The notes beneath the pieces are model-generated. The model was not told where the DNA came from, made no database searches, and saw only the letters and a program-made list of their open reading frames with translations. A stretch of DNA of 64,000 nt from Cesiribacter sp. SM1 (GTDB lineage: Bacteria; Bacteroidota; Bacteroidia; Cytophagales; Cyclobacteriaceae): assembly GCF_020178975.1 (NCBI RefSeq), contig NZ_JAHXBU010000046.1, positions 1 through 64,000 of the forward strand. The letters run 5' to 3'. Below, in pieces: positions 44,886 to 54,403 of the stretch. Positions within the stretch are counted from its first letter, which is position 1. Every line of letters starts with the position of its first letter. Both the position numbers and the translations under genes were made by a program.

Positions 44886-46562
44886 TCACCCGGCTTTCTT
44901 TTCCTTTCCCTTTTGAAGCTTGAACTTGATAGGAATGATTTTGCATTGTTTGATGAACTTCCCGTCAAGCACTGCCGGATTCCATTTTGTCAGGCTTACA
45001 ACCCTTACCGCTTCTTCATCCAGGCCATAACCTATCCAGCGACCTTCCATCGTGTGGGCATCCTGTACATTTCCTTCCTCATCAATAATAAAGCGAACAT
45101 AGGTAATACCATCTTTCCCGCTTTTAAGTGCCTGAACCGGATATTGAATATGCTTGTACAGGAATTCATAAAAACTCATCATACCCTCTTTCGGAGTGGC
45201 CTCTATGTCAGGAGTCTCAAACAGATCAAGTCTTGAATTATTGTTACGAACATACTCTCCCCTCACAATTTTTTCGATCGGATGAGCCTCTGTTCTCTGG
45301 TGAGAGTAATTATAATTAACAGGCACTTCTAAATAAGATGCAACTTTTTCATCCCCATAAACAGCTGGTATCCAGTTATTCTCTTCATTAAAGCGTCTCA
45401 TAACACGCATTGCTTCGGCATCCATTGCCGGATGTACACCCTTTAAAATCTCCTCTGAGCCGGCAATACCTTCTGCAGAAACAATAAACCTGATCACAAC
45501 TTCACCCTTTGGAATCTCCCCTTTGGCAACATCAGGGTAGGCCAGATTCATGGTAAAAAACTGGTTAAGTATGCCAACGCCACCTTCAGGCACTGCATAC
45601 TGTTCTGGCTTATGATACACAGGCACACCATTTACTTCCTCTGATACGGGTAGCTTTTCGAAAGCAATCAACCTGTCTGCTTCTTCAGGAGAAACATGAA
45701 TGGAACCCTTATAAAAAGGGCGATTGTTGTTGTTGAGAAAAAAATGGATCATTAAAACTACCCTTGCATTTACTGCTTCTCCATCTACGCTGCCGGGTAG
45801 CCAGCCTATTCTTTTATCAGCCACTACAAGCTGGCGCAATGCTTCCTCATTCAACTCATCGTTAATTCCTTTTTTAATGCTTACAGCCTTCAACCGACCT
45901 GCATTATCAATGATGTACTCCAGGTAAACAGTGCCCTGTACCTGTGCTAATAACGACTGCTCCGGGTATTTGAGATTATCTCGCAGCAGGCTATGAAAAG
46001 CTTCCCATCCTTCCTTAGGTACAGGCATTTGCTGGGGCTGGTTGTAGACAACGGCCAGGGAGTTATCACTATTGCTTTCGCTGCTCTCAAGGCGGGCCTC
46101 ATTTTTCTGCTCATCTATTTTCTCCACTGGCGCAGCATCCAGCTTAAACCACACCGGCTGAACCAGCTGCACATCTACATTTTCGCCCTGCTCCTGCCCC
46201 GGGGTCCAGCCTGGCTGTTGCTCAGATAATTTGATGATCCTGACAGCTTCCATGTCCAGGGCCGGGTCCAAACCTTTAAGCACCTCAACAGATTCAATTT
46301 TGCCCTGCGCCGTAACTACAAATCGTACAAACACCTTTCCCTGTATTCCACGTTTTTGTACTTCTGCCGGGTACTGCATATTTTCTGCTATCACCTTGTA
46401 TAATGCTGGCAGACCTCCCCTGGGTTCAGGCATTTTTTCGGCTACTGTGTAAAGCGGTGTTTCTTCTGTAGCATTCTCAAAATCAAAACTTGCAGAAGGC
46501 TGCTGGCCGAAACTCAGGCCGGATATCGAGAGGAACAAAAGGAATAAAAAAGGAAATTTCAT
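44886..46562 (-). CDS. Periplasmic protein with four tandem TonB C-terminal domains
   Basis: A 558-residue protein; the start at 46562 gives a cleavable signal peptide (MKFPFLFLLFLSISGLSFGQ) rather than the membrane anchor of a normal TonB. Four copies of the TonB_C fold follow, each with the pattern YP....K..I.G.V...F.V...G.I....V.KG..P.LD.EA.R......W.P at about 55-145, 185-280, 320-410 and 460-545. Linkers are rich in proline and acidic residues. Lacking an inner membrane anchor it cannot transduce ExbBD energy by itself; it might bind TonB boxes or peptidoglycan. It interrupts the histidine utilisation genes on the opposite strand. Confidence 0.85.
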   Translation of the reverse strand: MKFPFLFLLFLSISGLSFGQQPSASFDFENATEETPLYTVAEKMPEPRGGLPALYKVIAENMQYPAEVQKRGIQGKVFVRFVVTAQGKIESVEVLKGLDPALDMEAVRIIKLSEQQPGWTPGQEQGENVDVQLVQPVWFKLDAAPVEKIDEQKNEARLESSESNSDNSLAVVYNQPQQMPVPKEGWEAFHSLLRDNLKYPEQSLLAQVQGTVYLEYIIDNAGRLKAVSIKKGINDELNEEALRQLVVADKRIGWLPGSVDGEAVNARVVLMIHFFLNNNNRPFYKGSIHVSPEEADRLIAFEKLPVSEEVNGVPVYHKPEQYAVPEGGVGILNQFFTMNLAYPDVAKGEIPKGEVVIRFIVSAEGIAGSEEILKGVHPAMDAEAMRVMRRFNEENNWIPAVYGDEKVASYLEVPVNYNYSHQRTEAHPIEKIVRGEYVRNNNSRLDLFETPDIEATPKEGMMSFYEFLYKHIQYPVQALKSGKDGITYVRFIIDEEGNVQDAHTMEGRWIGYGLDEEAVRVVSLTKWNPAVLDGKFIKQCKIIPIKFKLQKGKEKKAG

Positions 46563-46580
46563 AACAATGCTAACAATAAT

Positions 46581-46608
46581 CAAACATATCAAAACTAAAT
46601 CAGACAAA
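46581..46608 (-). promoter_or_regulatory. Promoter of the tetra-TonB_C gene
   Basis: On the minus strand TATGTTTG at 46588-46581 is an exact TAnnTTTG match, with TTTG (46608-46605) 16 bases upstream of it, slightly short of the usual 19. It ends about 19 bases before the ATG at 46562. Confidence 0.5.
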
Positions 46609-46639
46609 CCAACATCAGGCCTTAGATTACTTTTTAAGT

Positions 46640-46670
46640 TTTGCTATGGCGCAGTGTTATGTTATCTTTG
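46640..46670 (+). promoter_or_regulatory. Promoter of hutI
   Basis: TTTG at 46640-46643, exactly 19 bases, then TATCTTTG at 46663-46670: a full match to the Bacteroidota vegetative promoter (TTTG-N19-TAnnTTTG). Transcription would begin near 46677, which excludes the in-frame ATG at 46646 as the start of hutI. Confidence 0.75.
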
Positions 46671-46696
46671 GATATAACTTTTTTTACCTGATTCTA

Positions 46697-47926
46697 GTGC
46701 CTACACAAATATTAATTGGTCCCTTCAGGCAGCTGTTGCCCATGACAAACCTGCCGCTGAAAGGGCCACTCACCGATAACCAGCTGCAAGTGCTGGAAGA
46801 AGCAGCCATTGTGCTTGATGGTGATAAAATTGCAGCCATAGGTCCTTATACCCTCCTGCGAAATAAATATCCCACGGTAAGCCTGCTGGAAATTAAAGAA
46901 GATATGGTGCTCCTGCCTGGCCTGATTGATTGCCACACCCATATATGCTTTGGTGGCAGCAGGGCCCGTGACTATGCCCTGCGCATTGCCGGCACCTCCT
47001 ACCAGGAAATTCTGAAGCAGGGCGGCGGCATTCACGATTCGGTAGCAAAAACAAGAGCTGCCAGCCTCGAAGAGCTGGCCCGGGCTACTGCCAAGCGCGC
47101 AAACCGACACCTGCAGGAAGGTGTTACCACCCTAGAGGTAAAGAGCGGATACGGCCTCTCTGTTGAGGAAGAGCTGAAAATGCTTCGCGCTGTTCGCATG
47201 GCTGCAGAACAAACAGCCGCCACCCTTATACCAACCTGCCTGGCTGCCCATGTAAAACCCAAAGAAGCCGAAACTGCCGATGCCTGGCTAAAAGAAGTAT
47301 TGCTTTACCTGCTGCCTGTTGTAAAACAGGAAGCACTTGCAGAACGGGTGGATATTTTTATTGAAGATGAGGCTTTTCCTGCCAGACTGTCGAAGGGTTA
47401 CCTGGAAGCAGCAAAAACTGCAGGCTTTTCCATAACGGTTCATGCAGATCAGTTCAGTGCACAGGGAGTACCCGTGGCCGTACAAGTTGGTGCGCATAGT
47501 GCCGATCACCTGGAGAGCAGCACCGAAGCCAACCTGCTGCAGCTGGCTGCTTCTGATACCGTGGCGGTGGCGCTCCCCGGCGCTTCCATGGGACTGGGCA
47601 TGGACTTTACCCCTGCCCGCACACTACTGGATGCCGGGGCTTGTCTGGCCATTGCCACCGATTGGAACCCAGGCTCTGCACCCATGGGCGACCTCCTGCT
47701 TCAGGCAGCCGTAATGGGTGCAGCACAGAAACTTAGCACTGCCGAAACACTGGCAGCCATTACCAGCAGGGCGGCACACGCACTGCGTCTGCAGGATCGG
47801 GGCCAGCTGGCAACAGGCTTACAAGCCGATATGATTGCCTTTGATGCAGCCGATTACCGGGAAATTCTGTACCACCAGGGTAAGCTTAAGCCTGCAATGG
47901 TGTGGAAAGGTGGGCAAAAATGCTAG
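46697..47926 (+). CDS. hutI: Imidazolonepropionase
   Basis: A 409-residue amidohydrolase that hydrolyses imidazolonepropionate to N-formimidoylglutamate. The GTG start at 46697 is chosen because the mature family begins near ILIGPFRQLLPM and because the promoter at 46640-46670 overlaps the upstream ATG. Metal-binding and substrate motifs are visible: LIDCHTHICFGGSRARDYALR, LEVKSGYGL, CLAAHVKP, VHADQFS, SADHLE and ATDWNPGSAP. It is followed after 142 bases by hutG. Confidence 0.95.
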   Translation: MPTQILIGPFRQLLPMTNLPLKGPLTDNQLQVLEEAAIVLDGDKIAAIGPYTLLRNKYPTVSLLEIKEDMVLLPGLIDCHTHICFGGSRARDYALRIAGTSYQEILKQGGGIHDSVAKTRAASLEELARATAKRANRHLQEGVTTLEVKSGYGLSVEEELKMLRAVRMAAEQTAATLIPTCLAAHVKPKEAETADAWLKEVLLYLLPVVKQEALAERVDIFIEDEAFPARLSKGYLEAAKTAGFSITVHADQFSAQGVPVAVQVGAHSADHLESSTEANLLQLAASDTVAVALPGASMGLGMDFTPARTLLDAGACLAIATDWNPGSAPMGDLLLQAAVMGAAQKLSTAETLAAITSRAAHALRLQDRGQLATGLQADMIAFDAADYREILYHQGKLKPAMVWKGGQKC

Positions 47927-48068
47927 AATAACCCTTCAGCAGCAGGAATGAATACGCCTGTACGTAGTTTTAGCAGTGTGTTTTTTTATCTTTACATATC
48001 GCTTTAGATGTACGGCTGGCAATATTTGAGCAGCGGCAATCAGCATACTTTTTAATTTTACCTGTTTC

Positions 48069-49058
48069 ATGTATCAAATTGCAGAGAAAAAATTCTGGGA
48101 AGGCCGTGTAGATAAAAATGATGGCCTGATGGGGCTGCGCTGGCACCAGATCCTGAACCAGCTTGACCTTACCAGCCCTATTCATAAAAATGGTGCCACA
48201 CAAAAAGTTGCTTTCCTGGGCTTCTGCTCTGATGAAGGGGTAAGAAGAAACAAGGGCCGGCTGGGAGCACAACAGGGTCCCGATGCCCTGCGCAAGGCAA
48301 TGGCCAGCCTGCCGGTGCACTTCGATATGGAGCGGATAGCGCTTTATGATGCTGGCAATGTACTGTGCCCTAACCAGCAGCTTGAACGTTCTCAGCAACT
48401 GCTGGGGCAAAAAGTAGCCCAACTGTTATCGCTTGGCTTTATGCCTGTTGTATTGGGCGGCGGCCATGAGGTTGCCTACGGACACTACCTGGGCCTGCAC
48501 CAGCATTTACACCAGGAGCAAAAAACTTCACTGGGCATCATCAACATCGATGCTCATTTTGATCTGCGCAGCTATGAGGTTGAAACCAGCAGCGGCACTC
48601 CCTTCAGGCAAATAGCAGATCTTAGAAAACATCACAGTCTGCCTTTTCATTACCTCTGCCTGGGCATACAATATACCGGGAACACCCGTGCACTTTTCGA
48701 TGCAGCCTACCGGACTGGCAGTCAGTTTGTAGCGGCAGAACATATGCGCGAATCCCAGCAGGATGATTTAATGCTGCGCATCCGCAACTGGCTGCACGAT
48801 AAGGAATTTGTTTATCTTTCCATAGACCTGGATGCGCTTTCTGCCAACTACGCCCCCGGGGTGAGTGCCCCGGGGGCCTTTGGGCTCGATCCCTGGGTGG
48901 TAAAAAGCATTGTACAGGAAGTAGCCAGAAGCGGCAAGCTCCTGAGTGTTGACATCGCAGAACTCTCTCCTGCCCACGACCAGGACCAGAGAACAGCTAA
49001 ATTGGCTGCACAGCTGGTCTTTTTTGTATTAGAAAGCCTGAATGATATCCTGCTGTAG
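48069..49058 (+). CDS. hutG: Formimidoylglutamase
   Basis: A 329-residue arginase-fold enzyme that hydrolyses N-formimidoylglutamate to glutamate and formamide, ending histidine degradation. The binuclear manganese ligands are all visible: GGGHEVAYG, NIDAHFDLR, SIDLDALSANYAPGVSAPG and SVDIAELSPAHD. The substrate-facing block DGVRRNKGR-like (DEGVRRNKGRLGAQQGPDAL) supports formimidoylglutamase over arginase or agmatinase, as does the hut context. Confidence 0.95.
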   Translation: MYQIAEKKFWEGRVDKNDGLMGLRWHQILNQLDLTSPIHKNGATQKVAFLGFCSDEGVRRNKGRLGAQQGPDALRKAMASLPVHFDMERIALYDAGNVLCPNQQLERSQQLLGQKVAQLLSLGFMPVVLGGGHEVAYGHYLGLHQHLHQEQKTSLGIINIDAHFDLRSYEVETSSGTPFRQIADLRKHHSLPFHYLCLGIQYTGNTRALFDAAYRTGSQFVAAEHMRESQQDDLMLRIRNWLHDKEFVYLSIDLDALSANYAPGVSAPGAFGLDPWVVKSIVQEVARSGKLLSVDIAELSPAHDQDQRTAKLAAQLVFFVLESLNDILL

Positions 49059-49197
49059 CCAACATCTGTAAAGCAACTAATTACAGACTCTTTTGTTACA
49101 TTAACTTTCTATTAAAAAAAAAAGAGTCTAATATTGTGCTGCCTTTCAGCAGTGTGTGCGAAGGCAAACAGATGGTAGAACACTAAATCAGAAGGCC

Positions 49198-49350
49198 ATG
49201 AACATCATTCTGTTGGACAACAGCAATACCCTCTTTAGTAGTTATCTGAAAGGTTGGGAAAGAGCGCTCAAAACCTACGAGGAAGAGCTGGGGATCGCGG
49301 GAAAGAAATTTAGAACAAGAAATAACAAGGAAAAAAATAAACCGGAATAA
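49198..49350 (+). CDS. Small hypothetical protein
   Basis: A 50-residue basic protein starting at 49198 (MNIILLDNSNTLFSSYLKGW), predicted as one strand and a long amphipathic helix (SYLKGWERALKTYEEELGIAGKK) with a lysine-rich tail. Its stop codon lies in the stem of the terminator at 49334-49365. No family recognised, but the placement directly before a strong terminator favours a real gene. Confidence 0.45.
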   Translation: MNIILLDNSNTLFSSYLKGWERALKTYEEELGIAGKKFRTRNNKEKNKPE

Positions 49351-49369
49351 CATCCGGTTTATTTTTTTT
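49334..49369. terminator. Shared convergent terminator
   Basis: A 13-base-pair stem (AAAATAAACCGGA at 49334-49346 with 49353-49365), six-base loop and T-run. It overlaps the stop codons of both converging genes (49350 on plus, 49359 on minus). Confidence 0.8.
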
Positions 49370-49904
49370 CTGGTAAACGCAGGGTAACCAGTGAGGCAGG
49401 CCCTGCAGCTGGCAGCGTTACAATGTATACCTGCCCATAATCATCTTCGGCAATCGGCGAAACAACTTTATCACCCATCAGGGCATTTACCATGGAAGGT
49501 ATGGTGTTAGAATGCCCCACCAGTATGATTGCTCCCTTCTCTGCGCTTGATTTTAGCTGCTCCAGCAGATCGGCAGCTTTTATAGGTTCATAAAACTGGG
49601 TGTTCAACCCTTTTTGTGCTACCAGCGGCGCAGCCGTATTAATGGTTCTGCGGTATGGTGTGGCATAAACAGCAGACACCTGCTGGTCTTTAAGCAACTG
49701 CGCCAGTGCTTCGGCCTGTTGCTGCCCATGTGCCGAAAGTTCGGGATCGGCACTTAGGTTCTGCTCCCTTTCTGCATGCCTCAACAGAATAAATGTTTTA
49801 GGAGCAGCAGTATTAGTATTAGGCTGTTTTTTCTGTGCCTCCTGTGCCTGAACAGCAAAAACCGTTAGCAGGCATAGTAGTAGTAGCACAATAGTTTTAT
49901 TCAT
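49359..49904 (-). CDS. Secreted histidine phosphatase (SixA-like)
   Basis: A 181-residue protein with a signal peptide (MNKTIVLLLLCLLTVFAVQAQ). The histidine phosphatase motif LLRHAERE opens the core, followed by LSAHGQQQAEALAQLLKD, VYATPYRRTINTAAPLV and the second catalytic histidine in ILVGHSNTIPSMVNAL. Its compact size and lack of a capping domain match the SixA-like branch, but export to the periplasm rules out a role on cytoplasmic phosphohistidine. Substrate unknown. Confidence 0.85.
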   Translation of the reverse strand: MNKTIVLLLLCLLTVFAVQAQEAQKKQPNTNTAAPKTFILLRHAEREQNLSADPELSAHGQQQAEALAQLLKDQQVSAVYATPYRRTINTAAPLVAQKGLNTQFYEPIKAADLLEQLKSSAEKGAIILVGHSNTIPSMVNALMGDKVVSPIAEDDYGQVYIVTLPAAGPASLVTLRLPEKK

Positions 49905-49981
49905 ATCAATTGGTTTAATTACTATAGACCTCTGTTATACTCAGGGCTGATTTCAGTTCTGTGTTCGCACAAAAAGGTTTA

Positions 49982-50009
49982 AAAAAAGCCGCCCACAGGC
50001 GGCTTTTTA
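49982..50009 (-). terminator. Terminator after the processing protease
   Basis: An 11-base-pair stem (AAAAAGCCGCC at 49983-49993 with 49998-50008) and a four-base loop, 20 bases past the stop of the C-terminal processing protease. Confidence 0.8.
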
Positions 50010-50029
50010 AATATGATATACAAACAAGA

Positions 50030-52120
50030 CTATGCTGCAATAAGCTCTGAAATAATCCTGATGGTTTCTTTCACATAAGGATCGGTTTTCTTCAGGGCAT
50101 CTTCTGCTTCCGCATCAGGCAGTTCAAAACTGTTAATTTGCTCCTCCAGGGTGTCTTTTTCACCAGTCTTTTTCTTTCTCTCTTCTATTTCCTGCTTTCT
50201 CTTTTCCAGGTTAAGGCTGATGCGGGTCTCCTGACGTGCCTGTTTCGACTGCTCAATGTTTTCGCGCAGGGCAATCAGTTCCTGATCTGTATTCAGACGT
50301 TTCTGATAGCTGCTCCGCAGCTGTGCCATCTCGCGTTCGGTAACAGTTTTTGTTTCCTTGAACTTGCTCGATTTTATCTGATCCCATGGCATGGCCGAAG
50401 GATAAGAGCTTTCTCCAAATTCTTCTGCACTAAACTCGCTTGGCAACTCAATATCTGGCGAAACACCTTTGTGCTGGGTGCTGCTACCCGTTACCCTGTA
50501 GAACTTGGCAAGCGTAATCTTTAGCTGCCCCAGTTTGGCTGCTTCCTGGGCACTGCCGCCACTGTTTCTGCCTGCCACACTTTCGTTTCTGCTCACCAGT
50601 CTGTCAAGATCTACCAGGTTTTGTACAGTGCCCTTACCAAAGGTTTGTTCACCTACGATGATACCTCTTTTATAGTCCTGGATTGCACCTGCAAAAATTT
50701 CAGAAGCAGATGCACTAAAGCGGTTAATTGTTACTGCCAGTGGTCCGTTGTAGAATACTGCAGGATCCGGATCATCGCCGGTGTTGATTGAGCCATCGGC
50801 ATTACGTACCTGCACAACAGGTCCGCTTGGAATAAACAGGCCGGTAAGCTCGATGGCTTCTGTAAGAGAACCACCCCCGTTAAAAGTAAGGTCAATTACC
50901 AGTCCCTGCATGCCCTTCTGCTCCAGCTCCCTGATCAGGCGTTTTACGTCTCTGGTAGTACTGGTGTAATTAGGGTTACCCTTCTGGGCTTCTGCAAAAT
51001 CCATATAGAAATCAGGAATGGTAATAACACCAACTTTATAGGTTTTACCATTATGCGTATAAGGTACAAGCTGTGCCTTGGCTGCCTGCTCTTCCAGTTT
51101 AATCTTATCCCGCAAAATAGTGATCTCTACGGGAAGGGCATTCACACCATCGGAAGCCTTCAGCACGTTAAGCCTTACCTTGCTGCCTTTGGGGCCGCGG
51201 ATCAGCTGTACCACATCATCCAGGCGCCAGCCTATTACGTCTACCATCTCTCCTTTTTCGCCCTGGGCAACGCCAATAATTCGGTCGTCTTTCAGAATTT
51301 GCTTGCTTTTAAAAGCAGGTCCGCCGGCAACCACATCGGCTACCTTGGTATAATCGCCATCGGTGGTAAGGGTTGCGCCTATCCCCTCAAGCGATTTACT
51401 CATGTTGATGTTGAAGTTCTCGGCCGTACGGGGAGAGAAATAGGATGTATGCGGATCGAATGACTCAGTAAAAGCATTCATGTACACCTGGAACACATCC
51501 ACACTCTTTTGCTGGGCTACACTTTTATTGATCTGAGTGTAGCGCTTATTAAGGTTACTCTGGATTTCGGGCCATTCTTTATTGGCTACCATATAGCTTA
51601 GTGCCTGGCTTTTGATAATTTTCCGCCAGATCTCGTTCAGCTCCTGCTTGTTTGTTGCCCAGCTGGCATTTTTCCTGTCAGCCTCATAGAATTCATCTAC
51701 AGTAAAATCGTGCTTTACCTGGGTAAGAGAATCGATGGTTTTCATGCGCTCATCGAAACGCTTGCGGAAGGTATTGTAGATATCATAGGCTGCAGTAAGG
51801 TTTCCCGCCTGAAGGTCGTCGTCCAGACGATGACGGTACTGCTTGAATGAATCTATGTCGCGCTGCAGAAAGTAGGTTTTGTAGGGATCTAAGGACTCTA
51901 CATAGTTCTGAAGTACCACCTCAGATAAGGAATCGCTTAGGTTTACCTTTCTGTAATGAACACGGTTGAGCACCTGGGAAACCAGCTGCGATTCCTGCGC
52001 TAGCTCCGGCGTTGGCGACAGGTAGGTTGTATCGGCTATTAGTGTGTATTCACTGTGCTTTGCCTGACATTGCACCAGCGAGCTAGACACCAACAGCAAC
52101 ATTACAAAGATTTTCTTCAT
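50030..52120 (-). CDS. prc: C-terminal processing protease (Tsp/Prc, S41)
   Basis: A 696-residue periplasmic protease; the start at 52120 (MKKIFVMLLLVSSSLVQCQA) opens a signal peptide. An N-terminal helical domain (NYVESLDPYKTYFLQRDIDSF) is followed by a PDZ domain (EGIGATLTTDGDYTKVADVVAGGPAF...LKDDRIIGVAQGE), the S41 core with the serine and lysine dyad in FSASASEIFAGAIQDY and GEQTFGKGTVQ, and a long charged C-terminal region (DUF3340). It trims C-termini of periplasmic proteins. Length and order fit E. coli Prc. Confidence 0.95.
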   Translation of the reverse strand: MKKIFVMLLLVSSSLVQCQAKHSEYTLIADTTYLSPTPELAQESQLVSQVLNRVHYRKVNLSDSLSEVVLQNYVESLDPYKTYFLQRDIDSFKQYRHRLDDDLQAGNLTAAYDIYNTFRKRFDERMKTIDSLTQVKHDFTVDEFYEADRKNASWATNKQELNEIWRKIIKSQALSYMVANKEWPEIQSNLNKRYTQINKSVAQQKSVDVFQVYMNAFTESFDPHTSYFSPRTAENFNINMSKSLEGIGATLTTDGDYTKVADVVAGGPAFKSKQILKDDRIIGVAQGEKGEMVDVIGWRLDDVVQLIRGPKGSKVRLNVLKASDGVNALPVEITILRDKIKLEEQAAKAQLVPYTHNGKTYKVGVITIPDFYMDFAEAQKGNPNYTSTTRDVKRLIRELEQKGMQGLVIDLTFNGGGSLTEAIELTGLFIPSGPVVQVRNADGSINTGDDPDPAVFYNGPLAVTINRFSASASEIFAGAIQDYKRGIIVGEQTFGKGTVQNLVDLDRLVSRNESVAGRNSGGSAQEAAKLGQLKITLAKFYRVTGSSTQHKGVSPDIELPSEFSAEEFGESSYPSAMPWDQIKSSKFKETKTVTEREMAQLRSSYQKRLNTDQELIALRENIEQSKQARQETRISLNLEKRKQEIEERKKKTGEKDTLEEQINSFELPDAEAEDALKKTDPYVKETIRIISELIAA

Positions 52121-52408
52121 GTATATCATATTCTCTGATGGATCAATTTAAAGGTAGAACGTAAATAGATTCTTTAATTATAAAACCAGGGCTTATTCTA
52201 GGCAAAAACTTTCAGGCCCGCAAACCACTCATGTAAATTGTAGACTAATCTGCTACTTGTCTTTCTTTTCTACGAATAAACTCCAAAAAAAGTGCCAAAA
52301 AAAAATTAATCCGGTTTATCAGTCCTATTTTTGAAAGAGCGTTTGCCCTTATGCTTTCTATAGCCCCTTTATACCCCACAGGTCCCTGCTTTCTATCATA
52401 ATCTGCAG

Positions 52409-53290
52409 ATGAAAAACTTTCTGCTATGCTTTTTTTTGCTAACCACACTTCTGCATCAGGAGGCGCCTGCACAGGCTATCCCCGATACCCTGCAGCCCCG
52501 GCGTATGCGTACGGTACTGCTGGTAAGCGGCACGGCTTATACAGGCCTGGTCCTGGGCCTGAATGAGCTGTGGTATAAAGGCCATGAACGGGAGTCTTTT
52601 CACTTTTTTAATGATAACAGGGAATGGCAGCAGGTAGATAAGGCAGGCCACGCCTATAGTACCTACCACCTTAGCCGTATTCATTACCAGACCCTGCGGT
52701 GGGCGGGAATGCCCGCCCGCAAAGCAGCTCTCTGGAGCAGCATTGGCGGGCTTGCCTGGATGTTACCCGTAGAAATTCTCGATGGCTTTTCGGCTGCCTA
52801 TGGTGCCTCTGCCGGAGATCTTGTTGCCAATACCAGCGGTGCACTTTTATTTGGGAGCCAACAGCTGCTGTGGGGGCAGCAGTTTGTAAACCTGAAGTTC
52901 TCCTTCCACCCTAGCACCTGGGCACCCAAGCGCCCCCGCTTGCTGGGCAAAAGCTTTCCGGAACAGCTCATGAAAGATTATAATGGCCAGACCTACTGGC
53001 TAAGCGCCGATATAGCAGCCATGAGCAGAGGCAAATGGCCCTCTTGGCTCAACATTGCCCTGGGTTATGGTGCCAGCGGAATGGTGTATGCAGACCCGGC
53101 ACAAAACCAGGCGGCTGGCTACATGGATTACCGGCAACTGTTTATAGCCCCTGATATAAATTTAAGCCGCATCCGCACTAACAAAAAGGCATTACGCGTG
53201 CTTTTATTTGTGCTGGAGGGTATTCATTTACCCACCCCTGCAATTGAATTAAGCCGTAAAAAGCTGTATTTTCATCCTATCTATTTTTAA
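52409..53290 (+). CDS. DUF2279-family protein
   Basis: A 293-residue protein with a signal peptide (MKNFLLCFFLLTTLLHQEAPAQA). The block FFNDNREWQQVDKAGHAYSTYHLSR and the later ILDGFSAAYGASAGDLVANTSGALLF are the conserved DUF2279/YfiM features, with charged residues in hydrophobic helices. The C-terminal 100 residues look like outer-membrane-type strands. Members are predicted envelope proteins of unknown role. The gene runs directly into the DUF2027/Smr gene (30 bases). Confidence 0.8.
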   Translation: MKNFLLCFFLLTTLLHQEAPAQAIPDTLQPRRMRTVLLVSGTAYTGLVLGLNELWYKGHERESFHFFNDNREWQQVDKAGHAYSTYHLSRIHYQTLRWAGMPARKAALWSSIGGLAWMLPVEILDGFSAAYGASAGDLVANTSGALLFGSQQLLWGQQFVNLKFSFHPSTWAPKRPRLLGKSFPEQLMKDYNGQTYWLSADIAAMSRGKWPSWLNIALGYGASGMVYADPAQNQAAGYMDYRQLFIAPDINLSRIRTNKKALRVLLFVLEGIHLPTPAIELSRKKLYFHPIYF

Positions 53291-53320
53291 CTACTCCAAT
53301 TGCCCGTAAAGGGAACCCAT

Positions 53321-54289
53321 ATGAATGTAGGTGATAAAGTAAGAATGCTTCGTGGTAAAGAAGAAGGTATCGTTACCAAAATTATTGATCAGAAGCTGAT
53401 TGAGATTGAGATCGAAGATGGTTTTCAGATCCCCGTGCTCAAAACAGAAGTAGTGCCCGTAGCCCGTGAGGAAGCAAGCTACTTCAGGAGAGAAATACCA
53501 CAACCACAGCAGGCAGCACCCCCTACCCCTGCAAAAAAGCGGGGACCTACGCAGGAAGGACATTTTGTTGCCTTCAAACCACTAAACGACAGGGTGGTAA
53601 GCGTGCACCTGATCAACAATACCGAAGACATTATCCTGTACTCCATCCTGGAGGAAAGCAATGGCATGTATCATTCGGTGCTATCGGGGCACCTCAAGGC
53701 CAGGCAGGCGCATAAATTTACCGAGGCCGATATGCATAAGTTCGATCAGTGGCCGGTATGGCACATCAGGTTACTGCTGCACCCGGGCCAGCCTCTAAAT
53801 GAGCTGCCTGCTCCTGTACACCAGCGGCTGCACCCCAAAGCCAGCTCTTTTTTCAGGAGCCTGCGCGAAACGCCTGTACTCAATACAAAATCGTATCTTA
53901 TTCCTTTAGGCGCTGCCAGTAAGCTGGCCGTAGCAACAGCAGAAGAACTGCAGAACAAGCTGGAGGATAAACGCGAGGAAGCACCTAAAGCTGCAGTGTC
54001 CCAGAGAACACCTGCCGAGGTAGACCTGCACCTCGAAAAGCTGGTTGACAACCCAAAACAGATAGCAGAGAAAGATATACTGCCTCTGCAGCTGGAAACT
54101 TTTGAAAGAGTGCTGGACAGAGCCATTGCCAGCGGAATGGATGAAATAACCTTTGTTCATGGGGTTGGCAACGGTACCCTTAGAAAAGAAATACATCGCC
54201 GCCTGGGCAACTTAAATACAATTGCCTGGTTTAAAGATGCACAGAAGGAGAAGTGGGGATATGGCGCTACCCTTGTTCGCTTGAAATAG
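53321..54289 (+). CDS. DUF2027 and Smr-domain protein
   Basis: A 322-residue cytoplasmic protein; the start at 53321 (MNVGDKVRMLRGKEEGIVTKI) begins a KOW/SH3-like module, the mark of DUF2027, which continues through VVSVHLINNTEDIILYSILEE. After a charged linker the C-terminal 85 residues form an Smr domain (AEVDLHLEKL...LQLETFERVLDRAIASGMDEITFVHGVGNGTLRKEIHRRL), the nuclease or nucleic-acid-binding domain of MutS2. The combination is typical of Bacteroidota and resembles the C-terminus of MutS2 without its ATPase. Function not established. Confidence 0.9.
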   Translation: MNVGDKVRMLRGKEEGIVTKIIDQKLIEIEIEDGFQIPVLKTEVVPVAREEASYFRREIPQPQQAAPPTPAKKRGPTQEGHFVAFKPLNDRVVSVHLINNTEDIILYSILEESNGMYHSVLSGHLKARQAHKFTEADMHKFDQWPVWHIRLLLHPGQPLNELPAPVHQRLHPKASSFFRSLRETPVLNTKSYLIPLGAASKLAVATAEELQNKLEDKREEAPKAAVSQRTPAEVDLHLEKLVDNPKQIAEKDILPLQLETFERVLDRAIASGMDEITFVHGVGNGTLRKEIHRRLGNLNTIAWFKDAQKEKWGYGATLVRLK

Positions 54290-54403
54290 TGAAAAATAGT
54301 AGAAAACTATACATGCCGGGCAATCGATAGACTTTTTGTTTTTTCCTCTGCGAAAAGATTGCGTTAATCGAGTTCTGAAACTTAAACCGCATACTATAGT
54401 ATC

